Below are positions 27,927-36,372 of a stretch of DNA of 64,000 bases, piece by piece. The notes beneath the pieces were generated by a model that saw only the letters and a list, made by a program, of their open reading frames with translations, was not told the origin of the DNA and did not search any database. The stretch covers positions 1-64,000 of the forward strand of contig NZ_AP024885.1 in NCBI RefSeq assembly GCF_024346975.1, in the 5' to 3' direction. Made by a program: the position numbers and the translations under genes. Numbering within the stretch: the first letter of the stretch is position 1; each line of letters begins with the position of its first letter. Source of the DNA: Vibrio neonatus (GTDB taxonomy: Bacteria > Pseudomonadota > Gammaproteobacteria > Enterobacterales > Vibrionaceae).

Positions 27927-28208
27927 TTAGCAAGAAACTTAAAGTCGATCTATAGCAATGACTTAGTGGAAGTAGATAGCCTCAATTAAACTATATTTTA
28001 TCTATAACGGTATAATCACCAAAAGAACTACGACGCTAGATACAAATGGTAATATTATTTTCCATTTACTAATAATAGGTCAATGATTGTAAAATACAGC
28101 CCGAATAAATAGAGTGAATTGTTTGTTGTTTTTCTTCTAACACAGAAAATAAATTGCATTAAATTAATATTCATTCAGACATATAAACATTAGGGTTAAA
28201 AGTTATTC
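27927..28208. other. AT-rich spacer without a recognisable gene
   Basis: The 282 bp between the IS630 remnant and the small membrane protein gene are AT-rich and hold no convincing reading frame. Possible -10 sequences (for example GGTATAATC near 28010) could serve the following genes, but no clear -35 was matched. Confidence 0.4.
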
Positions 28209-28433
28209 ATGGAAAAATTTATTAGAACTATAATCAAAACATTCCTTATTATCGCAATATTGATAGTTGCAGGACTACTGAAAGCTATTGTTGAAGGTCT
28301 TACACAAGCAAAAGCTGGACCTCTATTTATGATTATTATTTTTGGTGGAGCGGGTGCTGCTATAAGAGCTATCTATAAATATGATGGCAATAGCTCTAAG
28401 TCAACAGAGCTTAAATTAAATAAAAATGAATGA
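28209..28433 (+). CDS. Small hydrophobic membrane protein, unknown
   Basis: The 74-residue product is not recognised. It has two predicted membrane segments: about 9-29 (a run of I, L, V and A after a basic start) and about 42-61 (GPLFMIIIFGGAGAAIRAIY). A short polar tail rich in S, K and N follows. The AT-rich composition differs from the core genes on both sides. Its last codons overlap the next gene (ATG at 28426), so the two are translationally coupled and probably work together. The ribosome site is weak. Similar small proteins are hard to assign without profile searches. Confidence 0.6.
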   Translation: MEKFIRTIIKTFLIIAILIVAGLLKAIVEGLTQAKAGPLFMIIIFGGAGAAIRAIYKYDGNSSKSTELKLNKNE

Positions 28434-28875
28434 TTATTATGAAATATTAGGTATATCAATTGATGCTAATTCTCGAGATATAAAACAAGCCTATAAAAAG
28501 AAAGCTCTAAAGTGGCATCCTGATAGGAATTCTTCCATAGAAGCAAAAAAAAAGATGCTCTTAGTTAATGAAGCTTATTTGATACTTAGTGATGAAGAAT
28601 CTAGGAATAAATATGATATTGAATATAGGCAATATAAAAACTTCAAGGATTTGAGCAGTAAGTCTAATGAAGAGTATGTTTATTCTGATGATGTTTTAGC
28701 TAAATGGATGAACAACGCTAAGATACAAGCAAGTTATTTGGCAAAAAAATCACTTGATGATTTGATAGGTATATCTGGTGTTGCTGGTCATGCTTTTTGG
28801 AATCATACGAAGAAAGCTATCATTATTTACAGTATAATTATGTTTCTAATCGTATTATTCATGTACAACTCATAA
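28426..28875 (+). CDS. Membrane-anchored J-domain (DnaJ-like) protein
   Basis: A 149-residue protein with an N-terminal J-domain (about 3-68). It starts DYYEILGI, carries the essential HPD tripeptide at 31-33, and ends with the NEAYLILSDEESRNKYD helix. This should recruit and stimulate an Hsp70. There is no G/F region, zinc centre or C-terminal substrate domain. Instead a linker leads to one membrane segment at about 131-147 (AIIIYSIIMFLIVLFMY), placing the J-domain at the cytoplasmic face. It overlaps the small membrane protein gene by 8 bp. The client is unknown; the partner protein is the obvious candidate. Confidence 0.8.
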   Translation: MNDYYEILGISIDANSRDIKQAYKKKALKWHPDRNSSIEAKKKMLLVNEAYLILSDEESRNKYDIEYRQYKNFKDLSSKSNEEYVYSDDVLAKWMNNAKIQASYLAKKSLDDLIGISGVAGHAFWNHTKKAIIIYSIIMFLIVLFMYNS

Positions 28876-28904
28876 TATATGAGAGTCGAAATTTTATACA
28901 ATAT

Positions 28905-28931
28905 AAAAAAGCCGCTGATTAACAGCGGCTT
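28905..28931 (-). terminator. Terminator of the hemCDXY operon
   Basis: On the minus strand, AAGCCGCTG-TTAAT-CAGCGGCTT is followed by TTTTTATATTG. It lies 19 bp beyond the hemY stop. It may also slow transcripts arriving from the J-domain gene. Confidence 0.85.
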
Positions 28932-28949
28932 AGATTTCCTACCTCACGT

Positions 28950-30128
28950 TTACTTCCCTAACAGAAGCAGTGCCTTCTGTGAGACTTCGTTGGCAGCATT
29001 GGTGTAGTTTTGTTGGTGCAATGCATTGGCAAGTTGGCCGTAGTCGTGGGCGCTTGGGCGCAGTTTTAAGGCGGCTTCAAAATAGCTTTGTGCATCAGCC
29101 CATTTTGCTTCTAGCATCAGGATCTGGCCTATTACACTGTGTAGATCGCCGTTGTCAGGGAACTTTTTATCTAGTCCTTTAAGGTGCGTCAGTACTGAGT
29201 GCCAGTCGGTGATGTTTAATGTTGGGTAGACATTTAATATATCGGCGTGCTGAGACTTCTTCGTCGCTTCTTTAAGGGCGGTAATTGCTGTTGAATCTGC
29301 GCCTCTATTTATAAGCTCAGAAGTAAAAGTCACTATGATCTTTGTTTCTGACTTGATGTTCTTCGATAAGCCATCCCAATACTTCACAATACCACTTACA
29401 CCTTGCTGGTTAGCCAGTTCGGTAATTCGTCCTGCGTGGGCTTGTACTAATAGGGTGTGGTACTCCGTTTTTGTGACTCCCTTAGCTCGTTTGAGGATGG
29501 GTAGTAACTCTAGTAGAGGCTGCCAACAATTAAGCTGGATGTAACAGGTTTTGAGTAGATTCAGCAAACGTGGGTTGCTTGGGTAGTCATGTCTCAAGCT
29601 AGATAGCACATCAAAAGCTGTGGCAAAATCGGCCTCAGCCATAGCTTGTTTGCCTTTGGTTAGGCCGATAGCAAGATCAGAATTGTCCTGTTTAGCCGCC
29701 AGTTCAAAGTACTTATCACGTTTATCGTGATTGCCTAACTCATGTGCCGCTTCAGCCGCCACTAAGTAACATAGCAATGGCATATCATGCGAGTTAGACC
29801 AACGAGTCACTTTCTTTTCTGCGGTTTGCCAGTCACCTTCGATGAGCTTAATGATGCCTTCGTTAGTTAAGCGACGTGCTTTTTTCAGCTTACGATTGCT
29901 AAACCAATTCCAAGTGGCACTTGAGGCTCTCAGTGAACGTTTAATTAAGTACTCACCAAGAAACAGCGCCACTAGAGCACCAATGATAAAGATGACTAGG
30001 GTGGTTACGCTCATCTCAATCGTATAGTTGGCGAGAGAGATAAGAACATAGCCTTGTTGACCGGCATACTGCGTGCCGACAGTTAGGCCAATACCGAGTG
30101 CGATAAAAACAAAGAGTAGACGGATCAT
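28950..30128 (-). CDS. hemY: HemY, membrane protein of the hem operon
   Basis: HemY of the gammaproteobacterial type is an inner-membrane protein with two N-terminal helices (about 4-22 and 39-60) and a long TPR-rich domain (about 95-390). It is linked genetically to late tetrapyrrole synthesis but has no established enzyme activity. It is unrelated to the Bacillus oxidase of the same name. The 392 residues match the family. The end of hemX overlaps the start by 4 bp (ATGA type). Helical repeats such as LLNLLKTCYIQLNCWQPLLE and the final SAHDYGQLANALHQQN support TPR folding. Confidence 0.92.
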   Translation of the reverse strand: MIRLLFVFIALGIGLTVGTQYAGQQGYVLISLANYTIEMSVTTLVIFIIGALVALFLGEYLIKRSLRASSATWNWFSNRKLKKARRLTNEGIIKLIEGDWQTAEKKVTRWSNSHDMPLLCYLVAAEAAHELGNHDKRDKYFELAAKQDNSDLAIGLTKGKQAMAEADFATAFDVLSSLRHDYPSNPRLLNLLKTCYIQLNCWQPLLELLPILKRAKGVTKTEYHTLLVQAHAGRITELANQQGVSGIVKYWDGLSKNIKSETKIIVTFTSELINRGADSTAITALKEATKKSQHADILNVYPTLNITDWHSVLTHLKGLDKKFPDNGDLHSVIGQILMLEAKWADAQSYFEAALKLRPSAHDYGQLANALHQQNYTNAANEVSQKALLLLGK

Positions 30129-31279
30129 TTGTTTTCCTCCGCAACGATGGTGGTTACTTCACGGCGTAAGCGCTCGCGAATAATATCGGCGATCAACTGG
30201 TTGGTTTCTAGCTTGTGTGGGTATTCTAGATCGACTTTAACTTTTGCTAGATCGCTCAGTGATTGATCAAATTCTTGTACTGATTTTGCATCTTGATCTA
30301 GGTAAGTTTGGCTCCACTCAACCGCAACAGTCAGGCTTTTTTGATAGATTTCCTCTTGCTCTGAGTAGGTGGCTTTGATGGCGGTTTCTAACTTGGCTTT
30401 AATGTTCTCTCTCAAGTAGAAGTGCTGCTGAGGTGAAAGCAAAGGTACCGCACTGCCATCTCTAACGCGGAAGGTAATGAAGTGTTCAGCAAAGTTTTCT
30501 AGCGAAGTACTCAGGTTAGATTTCCAATCTTGAATATCGGTGGACACATGTTTTTGTGTTTTCTCTGGCGCTTCTGGAAGAATGGCATTCGCTAGTGGCA
30601 GTTTGTCTACTTGTTGTTGCAGAGCGATGAGCTTAAGAGCAAGACCGTCTTTATCAACTAACGGTAGGCTACGAAGCTCAGTAATGTCGTTTGCCATCGC
30701 TTTGCGCAGTGGAACTAGGCTAGGGTCATTTAGCGTCGCGATACGTTGGTCGGCAGCTTCCATTAGCTTGGTTGCCGTTACTAAGTCATGCTCTAAGAAG
30801 AGCTTTCTGCCAGCCAGTTTTACTAGGTAATCGGCTTCAGCGAGTAGCCAGTCATTAGGGCGACGTCCTTTTACATCCGAAATGGCCAGTTGCAGGCTTT
30901 CAATGCTTTTTTGCTGTTGGCTAATTAATACTTCCGCTCGGTTAACCGCTTCATTTGCCGTTTGTTCGCTGGCTTGCTTGGTTTCTTGAAGTTGGCTGTT
31001 GAGCGTTTGCTGAGTGTTTTTTAGCTGATTGGAAACCGCAGAGAGCTGCTGTTGCAGGGTTTGATTTTGTTGATTGATGTAATAGAAGCCAGCGCCAGCT
31101 GTGAGTATTGAAATAATAACGGCGGCAATAGCGAGTCTTTTTGCCGGCTTATTCGGTTCGCTCTTTGGTTTGGCTTCTTTTGAATTGGGTGTGGTTGCTT
31201 TCTTTGGTTTAGGCGAAGCAGGAACAGGGTTACTCTTGTCAACTTGAGTGTCGTTATCGAGTTTTTTGTCGTCAGTCAT
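30125..31279 (-). CDS. hemX: HemX, uroporphyrinogen-III C-methyltransferase-like membrane protein
   Basis: A 384-residue inner-membrane protein with a lysine/proline-rich cytoplasmic start (about 1-45), one membrane helix (about 48-68, RLAIAAVIISILTAGAGFYY), a coiled coil rich in Q (about 72-130), and a conserved C-terminal domain. Databases often label it a uroporphyrinogen methyltransferase, but it lacks the SAM-binding motifs of CobA/CysG, so the enzymatic label is doubtful. It is the third gene of hemCDXY, overlapping hemD by 1 bp and hemY by 4 bp. Confidence 0.93.
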   Translation of the reverse strand: MTDDKKLDNDTQVDKSNPVPASPKPKKATTPNSKEAKPKSEPNKPAKRLAIAAVIISILTAGAGFYYINQQNQTLQQQLSAVSNQLKNTQQTLNSQLQETKQASEQTANEAVNRAEVLISQQQKSIESLQLAISDVKGRRPNDWLLAEADYLVKLAGRKLFLEHDLVTATKLMEAADQRIATLNDPSLVPLRKAMANDITELRSLPLVDKDGLALKLIALQQQVDKLPLANAILPEAPEKTQKHVSTDIQDWKSNLSTSLENFAEHFITFRVRDGSAVPLLSPQQHFYLRENIKAKLETAIKATYSEQEEIYQKSLTVAVEWSQTYLDQDAKSVQEFDQSLSDLAKVKVDLEYPHKLETNQLIADIIRERLRREVTTIVAEENK

Positions 31280-32025
31280 TATATTTTCCTATGTAATTCG
31301 CCCTGAATACTGTCAATGATGGTTTGGTTTGAAGCACCGTTAATATTGCGTACTTGCGTAAAACCGAGTTGTAAAGCTAATTGAGTCACTCTTTCACTCG
31401 GAACCATCAGCTCTAAAGAGTGTAACCAATTTTTACTGTGGGTAGGTATTTGTTGTGTAAAGAATTTTAATTGTTCGAAACTAGTAACAATTAGATGGTC
31501 TATTCCTGTTGACTGCCAGTGCTTAACTTGAACCTCAGCATCAAAGTTTATCCAGTGTCGAGAGTAGCTTTCTATATAAGCTGTTTCTGCACCTAGCTGT
31601 TGTAAGCGATCAAAAAGTAACTCTCGGCCACTGTCTCCGCGCAATATGGCCACCTTTTTACCTTTTAGATCATAGCTAGCCAAAAGCTCAAGTAACCCTT
31701 CGCTATCTTCTGACGTTGGCGATAGGGTTGGCTGTTGAGTCAACTGTTGTAAGTAAGAGGCAGTTTTTGACCCCACCGCTAAATAGCGAGCACTTTGCGA
31801 CCAAGGTTTATTTTGTTGGGTGAGTGCTTGGTGAGTAAAGCGCACCGCTGGCTGGCTAACCGCAATAATGATGTCGCATTTAAGCAGGTATTCTAAGGAT
31901 GAAATAGCTAGGTGAGAGGGTTGGAATGAGACAATAGGGCAACACTCGGAGGCCACCCCTAGATTTTTTAAGGCGCGATACAGTTCTTCTGCTGCAGGTT
32001 GAGGTCGAACTATAAGCGCCTTCAT
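31279..32025 (-). CDS. hemD: Uroporphyrinogen-III synthase HemD
   Basis: HemD cyclises hydroxymethylbilane to uroporphyrinogen III with inversion of ring D. The protein diverges widely in sequence; its assignment here rests on length (248 residues), the two-lobed pattern with ALIVRPQPAAEELYRAL at the start, the KKVAILRGDSGRELLFDRL segment near the hinge (about 126), and its place between hemC (5 bp) and hemX (1-bp overlap). No catalytic residue is universally conserved, as is known for the family. Confidence 0.93.
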   Translation of the reverse strand: MKALIVRPQPAAEELYRALKNLGVASECCPIVSFQPSHLAISSLEYLLKCDIIIAVSQPAVRFTHQALTQQNKPWSQSARYLAVGSKTASYLQQLTQQPTLSPTSEDSEGLLELLASYDLKGKKVAILRGDSGRELLFDRLQQLGAETAYIESYSRHWINFDAEVQVKHWQSTGIDHLIVTSFEQLKFFTQQIPTHSKNWLHSLELMVPSERVTQLALQLGFTQVRNINGASNQTIIDSIQGELHRKI

Positions 32026-32030
32026 GTCAG

Positions 32031-32966
32031 TTAACCTTGACTATAAACTTCGCTTAGAATTTCTTTTGCGCCCAAGCTTAATAGCTGTTGAGCAAGGTCT
32101 TCACCCATTTTGACAGCTTGTGAGCGTTCACTTACGCTTTCTGCTCTGATGATTTCAGTACCATCGGGTTTACCCACTAATCCTCTTAAGTGCAGTTTAT
32201 TATCAGGGGTGATGACGCAGTAGCTGCCAATAGGTACCTGACAACCACCTTCTAAAGCAAGGTTCATTGCGCGTTCAGCAAGAACGCGATCTGAGGTGTC
32301 AGCGTCATTGAGTGGTTTAATTAGGTCTAGCACTCGCTGATCATTGATGCGACATTCAATGCCCACTGCGCCTTGTCCTACCGCAGGTAGTGACTGTTCT
32401 GGTTCAATATAGCTTTGAATACGCTGTTCTAGTTTGAGTCGTTTAAGACCTGCAGCAGCCAAGATAATGGCATCGTATTGTCCATCATCCAATTTACCTA
32501 GACGAGTGCCTACGTTACCGCGAAGCTCTTTAATGATGATGTCAGGACGCGCTGCACTAATTTGGCATTGGCGACGTAAGCTACATGTCCCTACGGTTGC
32601 GCCATGCGGAAGCTCATCAATAGAGTTATAGGTGTTGGATACAAACGCATCTCTAGGGTCTTCACGCTCACAAATGACCGCTAACCCAAGCCCCTCAGGA
32701 AAATCGACAGGCACGTCTTTCATTGAGTGAACGGCGATATCGGCGCGTTCTTCTAACATGGCGACTTCTAGCTCTTTTACAAACAGCCCTTTTCCGCCCA
32801 CTTTAGCCAGTGGGGTATCTAAAATGATGTCGCCTTTGGTCACCATAGTCACCAGTTCGATATCGAGATCAGGGTGAATCTCTTCTAGGCGAGATTTCAC
32901 ATAGTGAGCTTGCCAAAGAGCAAGAGGGCTTTTTCGTGTTGCAATTCGCAGAGTTTGTTTTGACAT
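32031..32966 (-). CDS. hemC: Porphobilinogen deaminase HemC
   Basis: HemC joins four porphobilinogen units into hydroxymethylbilane, using a covalent dipyrromethane cofactor. The 311 residues start with [20 protein letters not shown]. They contain [11 protein letters not shown] (about 81), the [19 protein letters not shown] block (about 149), and the cofactor cysteine in [12 protein letters not shown] (about 239-250). It heads the minus-strand hemCDXY operon and is transcribed divergently from cyaA. The shared 335-bp region carries a CRP-type site. Confidence 0.97.
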   Translation of the reverse strand: MSKQTLRIATRKSPLALWQAHYVKSRLEEIHPDLDIELVTMVTKGDIILDTPLAKVGGKGLFVKELEVAMLEERADIAVHSMKDVPVDFPEGLGLAVICEREDPRDAFVSNTYNSIDELPHGATVGTCSLRRQCQISAARPDIIIKELRGNVGTRLGKLDDGQYDAIILAAAGLKRLKLEQRIQSYIEPEQSLPAVGQGAVGIECRINDQRVLDLIKPLNDADTSDRVLAERAMNLALEGGCQVPIGSYCVITPDNKLHLRGLVGKPDGTEIIRAESVSERSQAVKMGEDLAQQLLSLGAKEILSEVYSQG

Positions 32967-33082
32967 AATGGGCTAACTAAATGAAAGATGAATTGATTCT
33001 ATCACTGCTTGATATAAATATTCAGCAGTGAGATTTGGGCTTGATATTACTATCGCACTTAATAACAAATTTTATGTTCATA

Positions 33083-33098
33083 TGTGAGTTCAGTCACG
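33083..33098. promoter_or_regulatory. CRP site in the hemC-cyaA divergent region
   Basis: TGTGAGTTCAGTCACG fits the CRP pattern TGTGA-N6-TCACA with one mismatch in the last base. In E. coli, CRP-cAMP represses cyaA as feedback; a similar role is likely. The rest of 32967-33301 holds no gene. A second, wrongly spaced TGTGA/TCAC pair near 33252 is less convincing. Confidence 0.7.
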
Positions 33099-33301
33099 CT
33101 ATTTACGCCCTAACGAATACAGTTATGTGACCTTTTATAACTTTCAGTTATTCTTCCTGCTTGTTAATTGTTACTAAATGCTAGGAGTAGGTGATTTTCT
33201 TTACCTACACCCCAAAAAGTGTTAGATTGCTCACGTTTTGTGAGGTTTTTGTGTGAAATTACATCACTCACTATTTTCATTTCTTTAGTTGGGAAGTTGA
33301 C

Positions 33302-35827
33302 TTGCAGGCAGACATTCGTACATTAATCACTAGACTCGATGCGCTGAACGAACAGCGTAAAAACCGTGCTCTAGGTATGATGGATGCTCAGGGCCAACAT
33401 GTATTCTCTCTCATCCCACTATTGCTGCATTATAACAACCCAGCACTTCCTGCTTATACTTCTGGCGACGTACCTCAAGGCATTTTCGATTTCTCGCCGA
33501 ATGCCGATCAAAAAGAGTTCCTTGATACTTCTATTCGCGCTTGTGGCGAAGAAGTGTCTGAACCAGAAGATAGACAAATCCTTGCTCTTTATACTATGGG
33601 TAGTACCTCTTCCATTGGGCAGAGCTTAACCAGTGACTTGGATATTTGGGTTTGTATTTCTCCGCAGATGTCGGCTCAAAAACGCAGCGTATTAGCAAAT
33701 AAATGTTTAAGCGTTACTGAGTGGGCGCAGCAGCAAGGCGTTGAAGCTAACTTCTTCCTAATGGATGATCAGCGCTTCAAAGTGTCAAACAAAAGTGAAG
33801 CCATGACTGGCGAGAACTGCGGTTCTTCTCAGCACATGTTATTACTTGATGAATTTTATCGTTCGGCCATGCGTATGGCGGGACAACGTTTATTGTGGAG
33901 TATCGTTCCTCCCGAAATAGACGAAGACTACGACCTGTATGTGGCGCAGTTGTGCCTAAGTGGTGAGCTTGATTGTTCGCAGTGGCTTGATTTTGGTCAA
34001 CTGAACAAGATCCCAGCGGAAGAGTATTTTGGCTCTAGTCTTTGGCAGCTATTCAAAAGTATCGATTCACCTTATAAGTCCGTATTAAAAGCGATTTTAC
34101 TTGAGGCTTACTCGTGGGAATACCCACAGACACAGCTATTGAGCATTGAAACCAAACGTCGATTTTTTAACGAAGATCCAGACCTTTATAGCGCTGATAC
34201 CTACTACGGTATGCTAGAAAAAGTAACTGGATATCTAAAGAAAATCGGTGATCAAACACGTCTAGATCTCGTGCGTCGCTGTTTCTATTTGAAAACACAC
34301 GAGAAGCTATCACAAGAACCTAAATTGGGCTCAGTGCCTTGGCGCCGTGAAATTATGCAGCAGATGACCTCTGATTGGGGTTGGAGCAAGCATGATATCC
34401 AAGAGCTTGATACTCGCAGACACTGGAAAGTAGAACGCGTTAAGGTTGTGCATCACAACCTGCTTGATGCCTTGATGGAAAGCTACCGCAACTTAATCCA
34501 GTTTGCGCGTCGCAATGACATCACCTCGGTGATTAGCCCGCAAGATATCTCTATTTTAGCGCGTAAACTGTATGCCGCTTTTGAAGTGTTGCCTGGCAAG
34601 GTGACGCTATTAAGCCAACAAATATCCCCTGATCTACATGAACCAGATCTGAGCTTTATTCAGGTGGAAGAAGGGCGCAGTAATCCGCAAGGTTGGTATT
34701 TATACAAACAGCCATTAAAAGCGGAACGCATCATTGGTCAATCACCGATTGAGCATCACACCTCATTAAGTAAGCTGGTTGCTTGGGCGTTTTTCAACGG
34801 CCTAATCACTGAGTCGACGCGTTTGCACTCTGTAGTGCGTAGTGCTGATATCGATATCGACAAGCTTTATCAAATGGTGAGTGACCTAAGAAATACCTTC
34901 TCGTTGCGTAAACGACGTCCAACCATGGAAGCTTTGGCCAGTCCTTGTGAGATCAGCCAGTTGGTGATGTTTATCAACTTGGAAGACGATCCCACGGCCA
35001 AACTTAGCTCACGCCAAGCTAAAAAAGACAGCCGTAACGTCAACTTGTTTTCGTGTGGTAAAGACAGCACTAGCATGATTGGCAGTGTTGATTTGGTTTA
35101 TCGTAACTCTTGGCATGAAGTGCGTACTTTGCATTTCCGCGGAGAGACCAGTATTTTGGATGCGTTAAAAACCATTTTGGGCAAAATGCACCAAGATGCG
35201 TTGCATCCCGAATCTGTAGATGTATTCAGCTATAGCAAAAACTTCCGTGGATTGATGCGCAATACCGTTTATCAGCTATTAGCTGAGTGTATTGAGCTTC
35301 GTTTAAAACCCGTTGAGCAAGAGAAACGTCGTCGTTTCAAAGCTATCGGTGTGGGAAGCAAAATGTATGGTTTGTTCTTTGAGCGTCGCGGCGTATCAAT
35401 ACAAACTTTAGAAAACTCTGTAGATTTCTATCAGAGCATTTCCACCAATAAACTGACGGGTTCACCGCTGGAAAAACTGAATAAAGAGAATGATTTCTCT
35501 TTGCCAGATATTATTGATAGTTTTGCCAGTGAAGGTCTAATTCAGTTCTTCTTTGAAGATACCGAAGGTGGCTTTAACATCTATGTACTGGATGAAAGCA
35601 ATGCTTCTGAGGCCTATCATAGGTACGGTTTGGATAAGAATGAAGTGGTTGGCGAAATCAATAACTTCTATACCAACGATTTAAATGTTGAGGGAGAAAA
35701 GGCTAACTTTAACCTTCCGCAGTATTATCAAATTATCCATCAGCACGATAAAGAGAGCTTTATCGTGCCGTATCGCAGTGATAGTGAGTTCCGCTCAACA
35801 CCTTCCGCTGTGGTCGGTGCCTGTTAA
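33302..35827 (+). CDS. cyaA: Class I adenylate cyclase CyaA
   Basis: CyaA makes cAMP from ATP for CRP-dependent regulation. The 841 residues match the class I enzymes of enterobacteria and vibrios (about 848). The nucleotidyltransferase-like catalytic part includes MGSTSSIGQSLTSDLDIWVC (about 99-118) with the metal-binding aspartates. The C-terminal half is the regulatory region that responds to the glucose phosphotransferase system. The start is TTG at 33302; E. coli cyaA also uses an inefficient TTG, which limits synthesis. A CRP site lies about 200 bp upstream. It converges with cyaY. Confidence 0.96.
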   Translation: MQADIRTLITRLDALNEQRKNRALGMMDAQGQHVFSLIPLLLHYNNPALPAYTSGDVPQGIFDFSPNADQKEFLDTSIRACGEEVSEPEDRQILALYTMGSTSSIGQSLTSDLDIWVCISPQMSAQKRSVLANKCLSVTEWAQQQGVEANFFLMDDQRFKVSNKSEAMTGENCGSSQHMLLLDEFYRSAMRMAGQRLLWSIVPPEIDEDYDLYVAQLCLSGELDCSQWLDFGQLNKIPAEEYFGSSLWQLFKSIDSPYKSVLKAILLEAYSWEYPQTQLLSIETKRRFFNEDPDLYSADTYYGMLEKVTGYLKKIGDQTRLDLVRRCFYLKTHEKLSQEPKLGSVPWRREIMQQMTSDWGWSKHDIQELDTRRHWKVERVKVVHHNLLDALMESYRNLIQFARRNDITSVISPQDISILARKLYAAFEVLPGKVTLLSQQISPDLHEPDLSFIQVEEGRSNPQGWYLYKQPLKAERIIGQSPIEHHTSLSKLVAWAFFNGLITESTRLHSVVRSADIDIDKLYQMVSDLRNTFSLRKRRPTMEALASPCEISQLVMFINLEDDPTAKLSSRQAKKDSRNVNLFSCGKDSTSMIGSVDLVYRNSWHEVRTLHFRGETSILDALKTILGKMHQDALHPESVDVFSYSKNFRGLMRNTVYQLLAECIELRLKPVEQEKRRRFKAIGVGSKMYGLFFERRGVSIQTLENSVDFYQSISTNKLTGSPLEKLNKENDFSLPDIIDSFASEGLIQFFFEDTEGGFNIYVLDESNASEAYHRYGLDKNEVVGEINNFYTNDLNVEGEKANFNLPQYYQIIHQHDKESFIVPYRSDSEFRSTPSAVVGAC

Positions 35828-35829
35828 TC

Positions 35830-35857
35830 AGAGGTAGAGTATTACCACTCTATCTCT
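35830..35857. terminator. Hairpin between convergent cyaA and cyaY
   Basis: AGAGGTAGAGT and ACTCTATCTCT pair over 11 bp, with one G-U, around a 6-base loop. It begins 2 bp after the cyaA stop and covers the last codons of cyaY. There is no long T run, so strength is uncertain. Confidence 0.5.
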
Positions 35858-36153
35858 TCGTCTGCTTGTTTCTCACATTCCGCTTTTACTACTGTTAATA
35901 GCTCTGCGCCTGTCTTAGAGCATACCCAAGCTCCGTCTTGCAAAGAGAAATGATATCCCCCTGATTTAGAGGCAAGCCAGATCTCACGCATGGGTTCTTG
36001 CTTGTTGATGATGATCTGCGTTCTATCTTCAAATTCCAAAGTCATGACGTTACCAGACGTCTCAAAGTCAATATCGGCCCCAGATTCTTCAATCGCTTGC
36101 TCAATATTTTGTAGTTGTTCATCCGCTAATTGGTGAAACTCACTGTCCTTCAT
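35842..36153 (-). CDS. cyaY: Frataxin-like iron-sulfur assembly protein CyaY
   Basis: CyaY binds iron and modulates IscS-dependent iron-sulfur cluster assembly. The 103-residue protein has the acidic first helix (FHQLADEQLQNIEQAIEESG, about 5-24), the GNVMTLEFEDRTQIIINKQ sheet, and the conserved tryptophans in REIWLASKSGGYHF and WVCSKTG. Length matches the family. It is encoded opposite the lptM-lysA cluster, as in E. coli. Confidence 0.96.
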   Translation of the reverse strand: MKDSEFHQLADEQLQNIEQAIEESGADIDFETSGNVMTLEFEDRTQIIINKQEPMREIWLASKSGGYHFSLQDGAWVCSKTGAELLTVVKAECEKQADEEIEW

Positions 36154-36225
36154 GCATAGTTCCTATTGCTTTTATTAATTGTGGTGCGATTATAGAGGTA
36201 AGATTAATATATCATTAACATCATC

Positions 36226-36351
36226 ATGAAAAAAATTATCTCGCTATTGTGTTTAGGTTCGACATTGTTTTTAGCCGGTTGTGGTCAAACTGGCCCTCTA
36301 TATATGCCGCAAGATGCTGGGCAGGATACGCCTGAGCAGCCAGCACAGTAG
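36226..36351 (+). CDS. lptM: LPS-assembly lipoprotein LptM (YifL)
   Basis: A 41-residue lipoprotein. A short basic start and a hydrophobic core lead to the lipobox LAGC with the lipidated cysteine at 19, followed by the conserved GQTGPLYMP stretch; E. coli YifL has CGLKGPLYFP at the same place. LptM binds the outer-membrane LptD-LptE translocon and helps its disulfide maturation. The position between cyaY and the lysA/dapF genes is the usual one, which supports the call despite the small size. lysA follows 21 bp later. Confidence 0.9.
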   Translation: MKKIISLLCLGSTLFLAGCGQTGPLYMPQDAGQDTPEQPAQ

Positions 36352-36372
36352 AACAGAAGTAAGGAAAGAATC

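Noticed and set aside
27280..28208. tRNA-Ser as attachment site of a genomic island
   Set aside because: No repeat of the tRNA 3' end and no integrase gene were found downstream; the patch contains only an IS remnant and two genes.
30125..31279. HemX as an active uroporphyrinogen methyltransferase
   Set aside because: The SAM-binding motifs of that enzyme family are absent; only the name is inherited.
33241..33270. Second CRP site before cyaA
   Set aside because: The TGTGA and TCAC halves are separated by 7 rather than 6 bp.
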